Assembly (NCBI GenBank): GCA_963747535.1
Contig: CAVVFX010000017.1
Location: 992,001-1,056,000 of the forward strand
Direction of reading: 5' to 3'
DNA from: CAVVFX01 sp963747535
GTDB taxonomy: Bacteria > Acidobacteriota > Terriglobia > Bryobacterales > Bryobacteraceae
Length of the DNA stretch: 64,000 nt
Within the stretch, counting starts at the first letter, position 1. Each line of letters begins with the position of its first letter. The position numbers and the translations under genes were made by a program. Positions 17,507 to 26,623 of this stretch are shown piece after piece. Under the pieces are notes generated by a model that was given only the letters and a program-made list of their open reading frames with translations, ran no database searches and had not been told where the DNA came from.

Positions 17507-18823
17507 TCATGGGAGTTGCGCGGCGACGGACCCCAGCTGCCGGAGCGTTTCAGTAAGAGAAGAAGCTTGCGTTACCTCCTGCCGGAGAAAATCGATGATA
17601 CGTGGACGGGCTTTGATGCTGGCGTCGAGGCCCGGGTTGGTCCCGGCGACGTAGGCCCCGAGTTGGATCAGGTCCTCCGCCTGCGCGTAGGCTGCCAGCG
17701 CTTCGCGCACCTTGCGCATGTGCTCTTTATGTTCCCTGGATGCCAGTTGCGATTGCAGGCGGCTGACTGAATCGAGCACCTGAATCGCTGGATAGTGGCC
17801 CGCGGCGCCAAGCTGCCGCGAGAGGATGATGTGCCCATCGAGAATCGCACGGACGGCGTCGCAGATGGGTTCGTTGAAATCGTCTCCTTCGACCAGGACA
17901 GTGAAGAAGCCGGTGATGGACCCGTGCTGAAAATTCCCCGCACGCTCGCAAACTTTGGGCAGCAGCGCAAATACCGACGGCGTGTAGCCTTTCTGGCTCG
18001 GAGGCTCGCCTGAAGCCAGGCCGATTTCACGCTGCGCCATGGCGAGGCGGGTAGCCGAGTCCATCACCAGCAGAACGTCTTTGCCCTGGTCACGGAAGTA
18101 TTCGGCGATAGCCAACGCCACGAAGCAGGCGCGAACTCGCAGCAAGGCCGGCCGGTCGGACGTCGCCGCTACCACCACCGAACGCTTCTGTCCTTCTTCC
18201 CCCAGGTCGTGATCGAGAAAGGCGCGAACTTCGCGGTTGCGCTCGCCGATGAGCGCGATGACGTTGACGTCGGCGGAACTTTCGCGCGCCATAGCGCCGA
18301 GGAGGGTGCTCTTGCCGACGCCGCTGCCGCCGAATATTCCGATGCGCTGCCCTTTTCCGCATGGCAGCATGCCGTCGATCACTCGAATTCCGGTGACTAG
18401 CGGTTCGGTAATGTGGGAGCGGGCGAGGGGGCTTTCGGGACTCCGGTACAACTCGTAGGTAGCGCACGCATGGAGCGCCGGTTTGCCGTCCATGGGCTTC
18501 CCGAAGCCATCCAGAACGCGACCGAGAAGCTGCGGTCCGACAGCCACGCGAGCGGCATGAGGACGAGCCAGAATGGTGTCGCCCAACCGCAATCCGTCTG
18601 TCTCTTCGAGCGGCATGGAGAGGATCCGGCCATTACTGAAGCCGACCACCTGAACCCGTATGGTTCGCCCGGCGTCGCTGAGGATTTCACAGAAATCGCC
18701 GATAGCGGCCGCCGGACCGGTGGACTCGATCAGCAGCCCCCGCAGTTCGACGACCTCTCCGGTGGAACGAAGGGGCTCGATGTGAGGGATGTAGTCGATG
18801 TAGCGTTGCAGATCGAGCATCAC
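17507..18823 (-). CDS. fliI: Flagellar export ATPase FliI
   Basis: 438 residues. FliI is the F1-beta-like ATPase that helps feed substrates to the flagellar type III export gate at the cytoplasmic face. Walker A is GGSGVGKSTLLG at about 165-176, Walker B is KDVLLVMDSATRLA, and GLASGEPPSQKGYTPSVFALLPK is the flagellar/T3SS-specific segment. The N-terminal beta-barrel domain is intact. It overlaps the fliH stop and the fliJ start by four bases each, so translation is coupled. The gene itself is undamaged although its operon neighbours fliJ and fliF are disrupted. Confidence 0.95.
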   Translation of the reverse strand: MMLDLQRYIDYIPHIEPLRSTGEVVELRGLLIESTGPAAAIGDFCEILSDAGRTIRVQVVGFSNGRILSMPLEETDGLRLGDTILARPHAARVAVGPQLLGRVLDGFGKPMDGKPALHACATYELYRSPESPLARSHITEPLVTGIRVIDGMLPCGKGQRIGIFGGSGVGKSTLLGAMARESSADVNVIALIGERNREVRAFLDHDLGEEGQKRSVVVAATSDRPALLRVRACFVALAIAEYFRDQGKDVLLVMDSATRLAMAQREIGLASGEPPSQKGYTPSVFALLPKVCERAGNFQHGSITGFFTVLVEGDDFNEPICDAVRAILDGHIILSRQLGAAGHYPAIQVLDSVSRLQSQLASREHKEHMRKVREALAAYAQAEDLIQLGAYVAGTNPGLDASIKARPRIIDFLRQEVTQASSLTETLRQLGSVAAQLP

Positions 18824-19470
18824 CTGTTCTCCAGATGGTCGATGAGACCGCGCTCGATCTCATTCAGTTGCGAGTGGATGGAGACGTCAAGCTGCCCGCG
18901 CGCCGTTTCGAAGACGATCCCTCCGGCCTCCAGGGCCGAGTCGGGCGCGACCTCGATGGAGCGCGAGACAAGTTTAGCGAGTATGGCACGCACAGATTCT
19001 GCGAGTGAGGGACTGACGCGCACCCGAATCTGTTCCTGCCGGCCGAGACGATCGAGGCTGATTTTCACGAGTGCTTCGAGCGCGGTGGAATCTATGGTCA
19101 GTTCGCGGTGCAGGATGCGCTGGGCGATCGCCAGTGCGAGCCGGAGCAGATCCGCCTCCGCTTCCTTGCAAAGGCGCGGGCGAACATCGGCAAGTTGTTT
19201 GACCGCTTGCGCCAGCCGTTCGGCGGTATTCTGCATGGCCGCGGAGAAACGCTGGTGCGCTTCGGCCTCCGCCTCATGGCGGCCGCGTGCATAGGCTGCG
19301 GCTTCGGTTTCGCTCAGCGATTGCTCGAGGTGGGCGATGCGTTGGGTCAATGCGGCCGTGTCGGGCGATTGGGATTTTGTAGTGGCCTCAAGAACCACAT
19401 TCACCCGGTCCAGAGGCAAAAGATCGAGTTCGCCATGGCCGGAGGCTCGCTCAATAATTCTAGACAACAT
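18820..19470 (-). CDS. fliH: Flagellar assembly protein FliH
   Basis: 216 residues. FliH is the peripheral-stalk-like regulator of FliI and links it to the C-ring. The middle is a long charged helical region containing EAAAYARGRHEAEAEAHQRF, followed by the FliH/HrpE-type C-terminal domain (EADLLRLALAIAQRILHREL, then AGGIVFETARGQLDVSIHSQL, the family's conserved GG…DASI-like block). Overlaps the fliG end by 11 bases and the fliI start by 4, giving the canonical fliF-fliG-fliH-fliI-fliJ order. Confidence 0.9.
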   Translation of the reverse strand: MLSRIIERASGHGELDLLPLDRVNVVLEATTKSQSPDTAALTQRIAHLEQSLSETEAAAYARGRHEAEAEAHQRFSAAMQNTAERLAQAVKQLADVRPRLCKEAEADLLRLALAIAQRILHRELTIDSTALEALVKISLDRLGRQEQIRVRVSPSLAESVRAILAKLVSRSIEVAPDSALEAGGIVFETARGQLDVSIHSQLNEIERGLIDHLENR

Positions 19471-20488
19471 ATTGTTCGCCGACCGAGCCCTTCAGATTGA
19501 TGATGCCCTCGCCTTCGAGCTGCCGGACCAGCGCTATGATCTGCTGTTGGGCTGCTTCCACGTCGCGGACCTTGATCGGGCCCAGGCTCTCCATGTCTTC
19601 CTTCAACATTTCGGAGCCGCGCTGGGACATGCCTTCGAGGAAGTGAGCCCGCAACTGGTCGCTGGTGCCCTTGAGAGCCACGGTCAGGATCTTGCGGTCC
19701 ACACGCGAGAGGATCTCCTTAATACCGGTTTGGTCGATCAGCAGCAGGTCTTCGAACACGAACATTAAGTGACGGATGGTCTCGACGAGCGGCGCGTTGC
19801 GCTCCTCGATCACTTCGAGGATCTCTTTACTGGTGACCGAATCCAGACGATTGAACATTTCGGCGACGGCACGCACGCCGCCGTAAGACTGGCGGCTGAA
19901 CTCTCCGAGCGCGGAAAGTTTTTCGCCAATGATGTTGGCGATTTTTGAGATAATTTCGGGCGATATTTGATCGAGGCTCGCCATCCGCAGGGCAACATCG
20001 GCTCGCATGCCCGGGGGAAGCGAAGCTAGTAGGGCCGCGGCCTGGGAGGGATTCAAGTGAGAAAGCACCAGGGCGATGGTTTGCGGATGCTCGCTGTGAA
20101 CGAATTTGGCCAGTTGCTGTGGATCGGCTTTCTGGAGAATATCCAGGTTTGCGACATCGTTGCCCAGCGCTTTCACCAGCCGGTCGTACATTTTCTTGGC
20201 GACTTCCGGTCCGAAGGCACTGATCAGGATTTTCTTGGCGTAGTCGATGCCGCCTTTGACGACAAAATCCTTGGCCACGACCATCTGGTAGAACTCGTCC
20301 AGGATGGACTCGGCCTGCTCGGACGAGATGGTGCGAATCCGGGCGATTTCGCGGCTGACGAGTTGCACTTCGTCGTCGCTCAATTGCTTGATCAATTCCG
20401 CGCTCGCAGTGTCGCCAATCAGGACCAGCAGGATGGCGGCTTTCCTAGCGCCACTCAGGATTTCCACGTTCTGCGCGTTGGTAATCAT
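19460..20488 (-). CDS. fliG: Flagellar motor switch protein FliG
   Basis: 342 residues, typical for FliG. The N-terminal domain (GARKAAILLVLIGDTASAEL) binds FliF in the MS ring; the middle domain carries the EHPQTIALVLSHL block that binds FliM; the C-terminal domain has MFVFEDLLLIDQTGIKEILS and ALKGTSDQLRAHFLEGMS with the charged residues that face the stator (MotA). It sits between fliF and fliH. The frame is complete. With FliF broken, this protein would have no ring to assemble on. Confidence 0.96.
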   Translation of the reverse strand: MITNAQNVEILSGARKAAILLVLIGDTASAELIKQLSDDEVQLVSREIARIRTISSEQAESILDEFYQMVVAKDFVVKGGIDYAKKILISAFGPEVAKKMYDRLVKALGNDVANLDILQKADPQQLAKFVHSEHPQTIALVLSHLNPSQAAALLASLPPGMRADVALRMASLDQISPEIISKIANIIGEKLSALGEFSRQSYGGVRAVAEMFNRLDSVTSKEILEVIEERNAPLVETIRHLMFVFEDLLLIDQTGIKEILSRVDRKILTVALKGTSDQLRAHFLEGMSQRGSEMLKEDMESLGPIKVRDVEAAQQQIIALVRQLEGEGIINLKGSVGEQYVV

Positions 20489-21449
20489 GCTAGTCGGTGC
20501 CGCTCTCGGTTAGCCAGGAGCGGAGAATATTGGCTGAGCCCGGGGTGTCCTTGGTAACGCTCTCACGCAAATGCTTAACCAGAACTTCTGATTTCTTGGT
20601 GGTGACAGTGGGTAGTTTCAGGCTGCTGAGCGCGGCTTCGTCAGCTTGGGCCTGAAGCATTTGTTGCGCCGCCAGTTTGTCCTGTATCTGATTCTGGATG
20701 GCGTCCTTGGCGGCGGAAGCCGCCGGCGAACCGGCATGGCCTGTCAAGGCGGCTTGCGTTTGGACGGAGGCTTTAGCCGGTTTCCGGCGCCTGAACATCG
20801 TCAAGATAAGGGCGGTGAGAACCATGAGCACGCCCATCATGGCGCCTGCCGCAATCATTAACATCTTGGGATCGGTGACATAGGGAGCCAGCCATGGCGG
20901 GAATCTGGAGGGCGGCGCGGACGAAACAGGAACCGGCGCCGGAGGGGGTTCGGCATTGACCGTGGCATCAAAAGGCAACGTCTCTACCAGGATCTGGTCG
21001 CCACGCTCAGTGCTCGTACCGATGACGCCGGCGAGGAGGTCCTTGATGGTTTTCAACTCTTCAGCCGCGGGTGGCTCGAGGATACGTTTGGCTTTTGCTC
21101 CCGATCCCTGCCACCGGACCTGCTGGTCGACCAGAACCGACACCGATATCTTTTTAACCACACCTTGCGGGTGAACGGTGTGGCGTACCGTGCGGCTGGT
21201 TTGATAGGTGATGTTTTCCGTGTGATGCGAAACTCCGCCCCCAGTCGATCCCGGCCGGGAGGTCGGGCGCGGCAGATTCGATGCGGTTCCCGGCACGCCG
21301 GACTCGGCCAGTGTTCCGGTGTCTTCGTCGGTCTTCATCGAAGTCTGCATCACGGACTTCGTCGGATCCAGCGATTCCTCACTCTCTTCGGAGCGGGTGA
21401 AGTCACAGTCGACCGTGATGCCTGTGCGATATTTGTCCGCCCCTAATAG

Positions 21450-22901
21450 CAATACTCGTCACTTAAGTAACATTTTCATGTTATTCTGTTCTAGAACAGG
21501 AGGCAGGGAGAATGTCGCGAACCGTTGCCACGTTGCCCGCCGGAAGCCGGATAACGGACTACATCAGCTTGGGGGTGGTGGCGAAGACCTTCCCTTTGGG
21601 TAGGATTCACGCGGCGCTGGCGACGACGGAGAAGGAGAGCACGCGCCAGCGCGACCTTCCGGCCCACGTGACCGTTTACTACGTAATTGCGTTGGCGTTG
21701 TATATGCAGTCGTCGTATCGAGAGGTGTTGCGGTGCCTGCTGGAGGGAATCCAGTGGCTGGCGGGGCCGTCGGCAAGTATCCACGTGGCCGGCCACTCAG
21801 GCATTTCGCAGGCGCGAACGAGGCTGGGATGGGAGCCGATACGGCAACTTCACGACGAGGTAGTAAAGCCGATTGCGGTAGCGGCGACGAAGGGCGCATG
21901 GTATCGCGGATGGCGTCTGGTGAGCCTCGACGGCAGCACGCTGGATGTCGCCGATGAGAAGGGCAATGACGAAGCTTTCGGCCGACCGGGAGCGAAGCAG
22001 GGCAAGAGCGCGTATCCGCAAATCCGCTTCGTGTCATTAGTTGAAAACGGTACCCATGTCTTATTTGGCAGCCGAATGGCGGATTATGCCAGCAGCGAGG
22101 TGGCGCTGGCAAAGATCGTATTGCCCAGTCTCGGCAAGGTTATGTTGTGTCTGGCGGACCGCAACTTTTTCGGGTTCGAAATGTGGAAGGAGGCTTTGGC
22201 TACAGGCGCAGACCTGCTGTGGCGTGTCAGGAAAAACATCCTGTTGCCGTGCGAAAAGCGCCTGCCGGACGGATCGTATCTGAGCCGCATCTATCGGTCG
22301 CAGCAGGACCAGCGGCGCGGACACAACGGAGTCGTGGTGCGGGTGATCGAATACCGACTGGAAGGAATCGAAGGGGCAGAGCCGTTGTATCGACTGGCCA
22401 CCACGATCGTCGACCACGAGCGGGCACCCGCCACTGAACTAGCGGCGCTCTATCACGACCGTTGGGAGATCGAAACCGCATTCGACGAACTCAAGACTCA
22501 TCTGCGAGGCGCGCGTATTGTCCTCCGCAGTAAGACACCGGATCTGGTCCGGCAGGAATTCTACGGTTTGTTGATGGCGCATTTCGCCGTTCGCGGACTG
22601 ATGCACGAAGCTGCCCTGGAGAGCGGAGAAGACCCGGACCGGTTATCTTTTCTCCACGCCGTCCGCGTTGTCCGTCGCAAGATGGCCACCTTCGGCGCTA
22701 TTTCCCCCTCAGGACCGGAACAAGTTCCATAAGGCGGTGCTGGAGGAAATCCTCGACGAACCCGCCGCTTCCAGCCGCAATCGGCGCAATGTGCGCGGAG
22801 TCAAACGGAAAATGAGCAAATTCCCCCTGCGCCACGGCTACAAACGCTCGCCCTTGATCGATATTTGCGCCGCCATCCGGATCGTTAAGTGACGAGTATT
22901 G
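21450..22901 (+). mobile_element. IS4-family insertion sequence in fliF, 10-bp target duplication
   Basis: 1452 bp. Left end CAATACTCGTCACTTAAG and right end (reverse-complemented) CAATACTCGTCACTTAAC match over 17 bases. The flanks are identical 10-mers CCCCTAATAG at 21440-21449 and 22902-22911. A 9-13-bp duplication is usual for IS4 members. The transposase is on the plus strand, opposite to fliF. Confidence 0.94.
21512..22892 (+). pseudogene. IS4 family transposase, frameshifted near the C-terminus
   Basis: The first frame (21512-22732, 406 residues) has the DDE triad of IS4 proteins: Asp140 (LVSLDGSTLD), Asp216 (LCLADRNFFGFE) and Glu321 in YHDRWEIETAFDELK, which fits the Y-(2)-R-(3)-E-(6)-K signature exactly. 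It ends early at GPEQVP. The expected tail (PQDRNKFHKAVLEEILDE … VKRKMSKFPLRHG) is in another frame, up to 22892. Removing one C from the run of five at 22704-22708 joins the two frames cleanly into a protein of about 460 residues. So this is a single-base indel, a sequencing error, or a +1 frameshift site. The catalytic core is complete in the first frame. Confidence 0.85.
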
Positions 22902-23683
22902 CCCCTAATAGGGGTTCGAGCGTCGCGTTGACCTTGGCTAGAAGGTCAGCTTCGACTTTCTGCTTGTAGTCCAGATTGGCATCCGGCGGCTGACCGTCGG
23001 CTTCGGCATTTTGGGCGCGGGGACGGCTCAGCAGGTTCCCTTGCGCGTCAATGACCGAAATCGATTCCGGCGAAAGTCCTTCGACGGCGCTGGCCGCGAG
23101 ATTGGTGATGGCGGCCACGTTCTGCTTCGATAGATGAGCACCTGGGTGCAGTTTTACAATGATGCTGGCTTTGCCCGGTTGCTGCGATTCCAGGAAAACC
23201 GAGTCGCGGGCGAAAGTGACATGCACTCGAGCGCTTTCGACTTCGGTGAGCGTCATGATGGATCGCTCGAGTTCTCCCTCCAGAGCCCGGCGGTAGTTGA
23301 CCCGCTCAGTGAACTCGGTGGCGCTGAAGTTCGTTTTGTCGAACAGCTCGAACCCGATGCGGCCAGTCTTGGGAAGCCCTGCCGAGGCGAGTTCGAGACG
23401 CAGTTCCGCGATCTGCGCGGAGGGTGCGAGCACAGTGGCGCCCCCCTGATCCAGGCGGTATTCGGCGCCGCTCTCCCGGAGTTTCTGCACCACCGCGCCC
23501 GCGTCTTCTGGGGAAAGATTGGTGAAGAGCGGCCGGAAATCGCCTTCTTTCCGCCAATGCACAATGCCAACTATACCCGCGATCACCAGGGCAGCGGCCG
23601 CAATCAACGTGATGCGTTGGCTGAGCGACAATGCGGCGAGCAGTTTGCGGATCTGGTCCATCAGTTAACCGGGTGTAGGCATT

Positions 23684-23992
23684 CTATAGCTGCATTTTCA
23701 TGATTTCCTGGTATGCGGAAATGGCCTTATTTCGCACCTGAAGAAATAGTTCGCTGGTGAGCTCCGCTTTCTGCTCGGCAATGGCGACAGTGTGAAGGTC
23801 TTCGTTCCCGCCGGACAGAAACCGCTGCGCGGCATCCGTCGCATTCTGAGTAGCCTGTTCGACAGTTCCGACGCTGCTGGTAAGCAAATCCGAAAACGAC
23901 GATGGAGTCGCGCTTCCGGGCGGCTTAACTGAAGGCAACGCTTCGATAGCCGGAAAGTTGGGGCTGCGAATTGGCAGAATGGAAGTGGACAT
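23684..23992 (-). CDS. fliE: Flagellar hook-basal body complex protein FliE
   Basis: 102 residues. FliE joins the MS ring to the proximal rod and is an early export substrate. The signature is the C-terminal half: FSDLLTSSVGTVEQATQNA, a linker, then LHTVAIAEQKAELTSELFLQ and RNKAISAYQEIMKMQL at the very end, as in the family. It lies between flgC (3-base gap) and fliF (22 bases), the standard flgB-flgC-fliE-fliF order. Confidence 0.94.
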   Translation of the reverse strand: MSTSILPIRSPNFPAIEALPSVKPPGSATPSSFSDLLTSSVGTVEQATQNATDAAQRFLSGGNEDLHTVAIAEQKAELTSELFLQVRNKAISAYQEIMKMQL

Positions 23993-23995
23993 TTG

Positions 23996-24433
23996 CTATC
24001 GCAGGATATCGAGCGACCTCTGGATCATGTCCTTTACTGCCGATATGGCTGCCACGTTGGCCTGGTAATCCCGCGAAGTAGACATCAAATCGACCATGTC
24101 TTCCGCCGGATTGATGCGGGGGAATGCCACGTAGCCATTGGCGTCGGCATCGGGATGGCCGGGCAAATAGCGGCTGATCGGATCACGCGAATCGGTCAGA
24201 ACTTCGCTGACCTCTACTCCCTGGGGCTGGGCATCCAGTTGGGACGCGAGGATGGAATGAAAATCGCTGGATACTTGCGTGGTGACAAAGACTGCGTCTT
24301 TTCGCCGGTAAGGACCGCCTTCGGGCGTCCGGGTGGTTTCGGCATTAGCCAGGTTTTCGGTGAGCAATTCGGCGCGGGTGCGCTGCGCCGCCATACCGGA
24401 AGCGCTGACCGAGAGTGCGGAAAAGAGACTCAT
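23996..24433 (-). CDS. flgC: Flagellar basal-body rod protein FlgC
   Basis: 145 residues. FlgC is a proximal rod subunit. The N-terminal MSLFSALSVSASGMAAQRTRAELLTENLANAETT matches the rod/hook N-terminal motif (ASGL…R…NLANA…T), GGPYRRKDAVF follows, and the C-terminal helix ends YQANVAAISAVKDMIQRSLDIL. The DPISRYLPGHPDADANGYVAFP segment is FlgC-specific. The start overlaps the flgB stop by four bases. Confidence 0.95.
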   Translation of the reverse strand: MSLFSALSVSASGMAAQRTRAELLTENLANAETTRTPEGGPYRRKDAVFVTTQVSSDFHSILASQLDAQPQGVEVSEVLTDSRDPISRYLPGHPDADANGYVAFPRINPAEDMVDLMSTSRDYQANVAAISAVKDMIQRSLDILR

Positions 24434-24765
24434 CCTGCCTTCTCCTCAATTGCCGACCGCAGGGTTTTGAGCCTTGACCTTAAAAGATTGGTGGCGATGC
24501 TGAAGCGAAGGTCGTTCTCCGAGAGCAGGCGGCTTTCCCTGTCGATGTTGACGTTGTTGCCATCGTTCTTCGTCTTGAGACCGCTGATCTCGGCAGGCTG
24601 CGGTTGGCTCGCGTCGATCGCATTTCGAAACTCGGATTGAAAATCGATGTCGCGGGTTTTATAACCCGGCGTGTCAGCGTTGGCGATGTTGGAGACGACC
24701 AGCTTCTGGCGGGCGCTCAGCAGATCCATGTAGCGTTCCAGATTCGAGGTGAGAGCATCGAACAT
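24430..24765 (-). CDS. flgB: Flagellar basal-body rod protein FlgB
   Basis: 111 residues from the ATG at 24765 (MFDALTSNLERYMDLLSARQ), which matches the usual FlgB N-terminus; an in-frame GTG at 24783 would add six residues. Family motifs are SNIANADTPGYKTRDIDF and a C-terminal helix (ENDLRFSIATNLLRSRLKTL). FlgB is the other proximal rod subunit. It heads the flgB-flgC-fliE-fliF-fliG-fliH-fliI-fliJ run after a ~185-base gap from the preceding small gene, so a promoter should lie in that gap. I could not identify it. Confidence 0.9.
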   Translation of the reverse strand: MFDALTSNLERYMDLLSARQKLVVSNIANADTPGYKTRDIDFQSEFRNAIDASQPQPAEISGLKTKNDGNNVNIDRESRLLSENDLRFSIATNLLRSRLKTLRSAIEEKAG

Positions 24766-24949
24766 CGGTCTTTTTGAGTGCACGCGCGATGCCTTTTCGC
24801 TCTAGAAGTCGAATCAGCCATTTAGTGGCGGACTGATTCCCGTACCGCCAAATTCATGGCGTGAGTGGCGGGATTTTTGTCACCCGTTTCTTCCGTTTGA
24901 CTCCCGCCTGCGATTTTGGCTCTCGTGGAAACCCATCTCAGCCATACCT

Positions 24950-25234
24950 TCAGCCGATGACGCGCCAGGTCTGAGAGTGTCTGTTGGGCAGGTAAGCGTC
25001 GAAAACTCTTTTCAAACGCATCAACTCTTCGGCTATCCGAACCTTCCGCGCGCTCGTGACTTCGATGCCCCATTTAAAGAGATTCCGGGCAGACTCGATT
25101 TCCTGGAGGCTTCTGGACCCGGACTTAAACCAGGTTACATACTCCTGCAACGCCGCTTCGGCACGCGGAAAGTCATGGGCTTCCAATGCCGAGCGGAAGG
25201 TCTCCTCGGGATGTTGCGGGCCGGAGGGCGTCAT
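24950..25234 (-). CDS. Small helical protein coupled to fliD (possible FliT/FliS-type chaperone)
   Basis: 94 residues, predicted all-helical and charged: EETFRSALEAHDFPRAEAAL, EYVTWFKSGSRSLQEIESAR, TSARKVRIAEELMRLKRVFDAYL. No domain is recognised with confidence. It follows fliD with a 4-base ATGA overlap, exactly where fliS or fliT stands in other flagellar loci, and neither of those is otherwise present in this window. I infer a chaperone for FliD or flagellin from position, size and helical character only. The C-terminal NRHSQTWRVIG is not a known FliS or FliT motif. Confidence 0.6.
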   Translation of the reverse strand: MTPSGPQHPEETFRSALEAHDFPRAEAALQEYVTWFKSGSRSLQEIESARNLFKWGIEVTSARKVRIAEELMRLKRVFDAYLPNRHSQTWRVIG

Positions 25235-26583
25235 GATGTCGACGTCTGGCTGCCGGTAATTGAGGCAAACAGGCCAGTGATGTAGCTGTACTGTTGCTGC
25301 ATCTCGGCAATCATCGCATCCGCCGCATCCATCTGGTTGGTGAGATTCGTTTGTAGCGCGTTGACCTTAGTCTGATCGTTGCTGATCGCAGCATTGTCGG
25401 TAGCGATCTCGGTGGTAAGCGCTTTTTGCTCGACCGGGATGACGCCGGAAGTGGAATTCATGACGCTATTCAGCGTGTTGGTGGCAGCCTGCAAAAACCC
25501 GCTGCCTGTCGCGCTTCCGAGAAAATCGGTGACTCCCTGGAGGTTGCTTGACGCGGTTGAAGTCAACACGCTTGGATCGAACGTCAGCGAGAAACTCTGG
25601 TTGAATGTCAAACCCAAATCCGCCATACTCCGGATCGATCCTGTGCCCGAGTAGCTCGTAAGGTTTTGAAGCGCTTCGGACAACTGGGTCACCACACCCT
25701 GTCCCGCCAGAGATCCCCCACTCGACCCGCGCTGCCCGGCAACCGCTGTCACAGTGGAGTTGTAGTCCGCAACGAATTTGGTGAGGGCGCTGGCAATGCT
25801 GCTGGTGCTCTGGCTAACGGTGATCGATGTGGTTCCGACTCCTGCCACCGTGGCTGTCAGGTTTGGCGATAGCGTGAGCGTTTGCGAGTCGGAGGTCAGG
25901 CCTGTCTGACCGTTGAGGTCATACAGTACAGGACTGCCTTCTGTGGTGGCGCCGAGAATATTGCCGCTACCAAGCCCGTCGTCAAGACCAATGTCGTCCG
26001 ATGAGTACGCGCTGCTCTGAAGGGACAACTCGTAGCTGGGCGATGACGACGTGCCGACATTGACCACGGTGGCCTGGACCGCGCCGTTAGTCGTTGCGTT
26101 GATTGCGCTCACGAGACTGTCCAGAGTATTAGAGCTCACTGGCGGCTCTATTGTGTATTGCTCGCCGTTAGCCGTAAGCGTGTATACGGTCGAGGAACTG
26201 ATGTTCTGCGTCGTCGGATCGGTAACGGTGGCGACACTGGTGGCCGTGGACTGTGAGCCGACATTGTCAACCTTGAGGGTGTACGTCGCGGGCAACGCGC
26301 CGGCGCTGGCCGTAGGCGTGGCTACGGTACTGACCGACGAGGACACCCCGAGACTTCCAGATCTCACCGCAGAATCTATCGCGGCGACATCCGATTGAAG
26401 CGACGAGAACGAGGTACTCAGCGTGCTCAATGCGGGCTCCTCGTCCGTGGTGAGGTTGGTGACTTCACCCGTCAATTGATTCATCGGAAGCGATGCAAGC
26501 GAAACCGAATTCGTGATGACCTGCTGAAGAGCAGTGGAGAAAGTGCTGGTGCCGTTAAATAGCGGCGTTGTAGAGGTGCTCAT
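25231..26583 (-). CDS. fliD: Flagellar filament capping protein FliD
   Basis: 450 residues. FliD forms the cap that folds flagellin at the growing filament tip. The N-terminal FliD domain (ITNSVSLASLPMNQLTGEVTNL, then LSTLSTSFSSLQSDVAAIDSAV) and the C-terminal domain with its coiled coil (ISNDQTKVNALQTNLTNQMDAADAMIAEMQQQYSYITGLF) are present; the middle is Ser/Thr/Gly-rich as expected for surface-exposed D2/D3 regions. A GTGAGGA ribosome-binding stretch precedes the ATG. It lies downstream of fliC and is coupled to the small helical gene. Confidence 0.9.
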   Translation of the reverse strand: MSTSTTPLFNGTSTFSTALQQVITNSVSLASLPMNQLTGEVTNLTTDEEPALSTLSTSFSSLQSDVAAIDSAVRSGSLGVSSSVSTVATPTASAGALPATYTLKVDNVGSQSTATSVATVTDPTTQNISSSTVYTLTANGEQYTIEPPVSSNTLDSLVSAINATTNGAVQATVVNVGTSSSPSYELSLQSSAYSSDDIGLDDGLGSGNILGATTEGSPVLYDLNGQTGLTSDSQTLTLSPNLTATVAGVGTTSITVSQSTSSIASALTKFVADYNSTVTAVAGQRGSSGGSLAGQGVVTQLSEALQNLTSYSGTGSIRSMADLGLTFNQSFSLTFDPSVLTSTASSNLQGVTDFLGSATGSGFLQAATNTLNSVMNSTSGVIPVEQKALTTEIATDNAAISNDQTKVNALQTNLTNQMDAADAMIAEMQQQYSYITGLFASITGSQTSTS

Positions 26584-26623
26584 ACTAAATTCCTCACAAT
26601 AATTCGAAGCCAGTTCGTGAAAC

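Larger units (their letters stand above)
15950..17510 (-). pseudogene. fliJ: fliJ, flagellar export chaperone gene interrupted by an IS630-family element
   Basis: The first ~21 codons (17510 down to 17448) read MTPFRFRLQRVLAV then RRTQFQL, the typical FliJ N-terminus. After the 1115-bp element and one TA are removed, the frame continues AESECRRAEASLRTIQAQ and runs as a coiled-coil protein to YAREGRA and a TGA at 15950-15952, for about 148 residues, normal for FliJ. FliJ is the stalk-like component of the flagellar export ATPase. Its ATG overlaps the fliI stop (ATGA). The insertion point is near codon 21, so no functional product is expected unless the element excises. No other lesion is seen in either half. 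Confidence 0.9.
20490..23661 (-). pseudogene. fliF: fliF, flagellar MS-ring gene interrupted by an IS4-family element
   Basis: The N-terminal half (23661 down to about 22902) begins MDQIRKLLAALSLSQRITL, has the first transmembrane helix and the YscJ/FliF domain (EGDFRPLFTNLSPEDAGAVV) and reaches LEPLLGA. The C-terminal half starts on the other side with GADKYRTGITVDCDF and runs through a second membrane helix (MLMIAAGAMMGVLMVLTALI) and the FliG-binding tail to a stop at 20490. Deleting the 1452-bp element and one 10-bp duplication rejoins the frame as LEPLLGADKYRTGITVD, giving about 570 residues. FliF forms the basal-body MS ring and is essential for assembly, so this insertion should abolish flagella. 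Confidence 0.94.

Noticed and set aside
24784..24949. Search for a sigma-54 promoter before flgB
   Set aside because: No TGGCAC-N5-TTGC match was found here or before other flagellar genes; only GC-rich hairpins (for example TGGCGG…CCGCCA at 24825-24849) are present.
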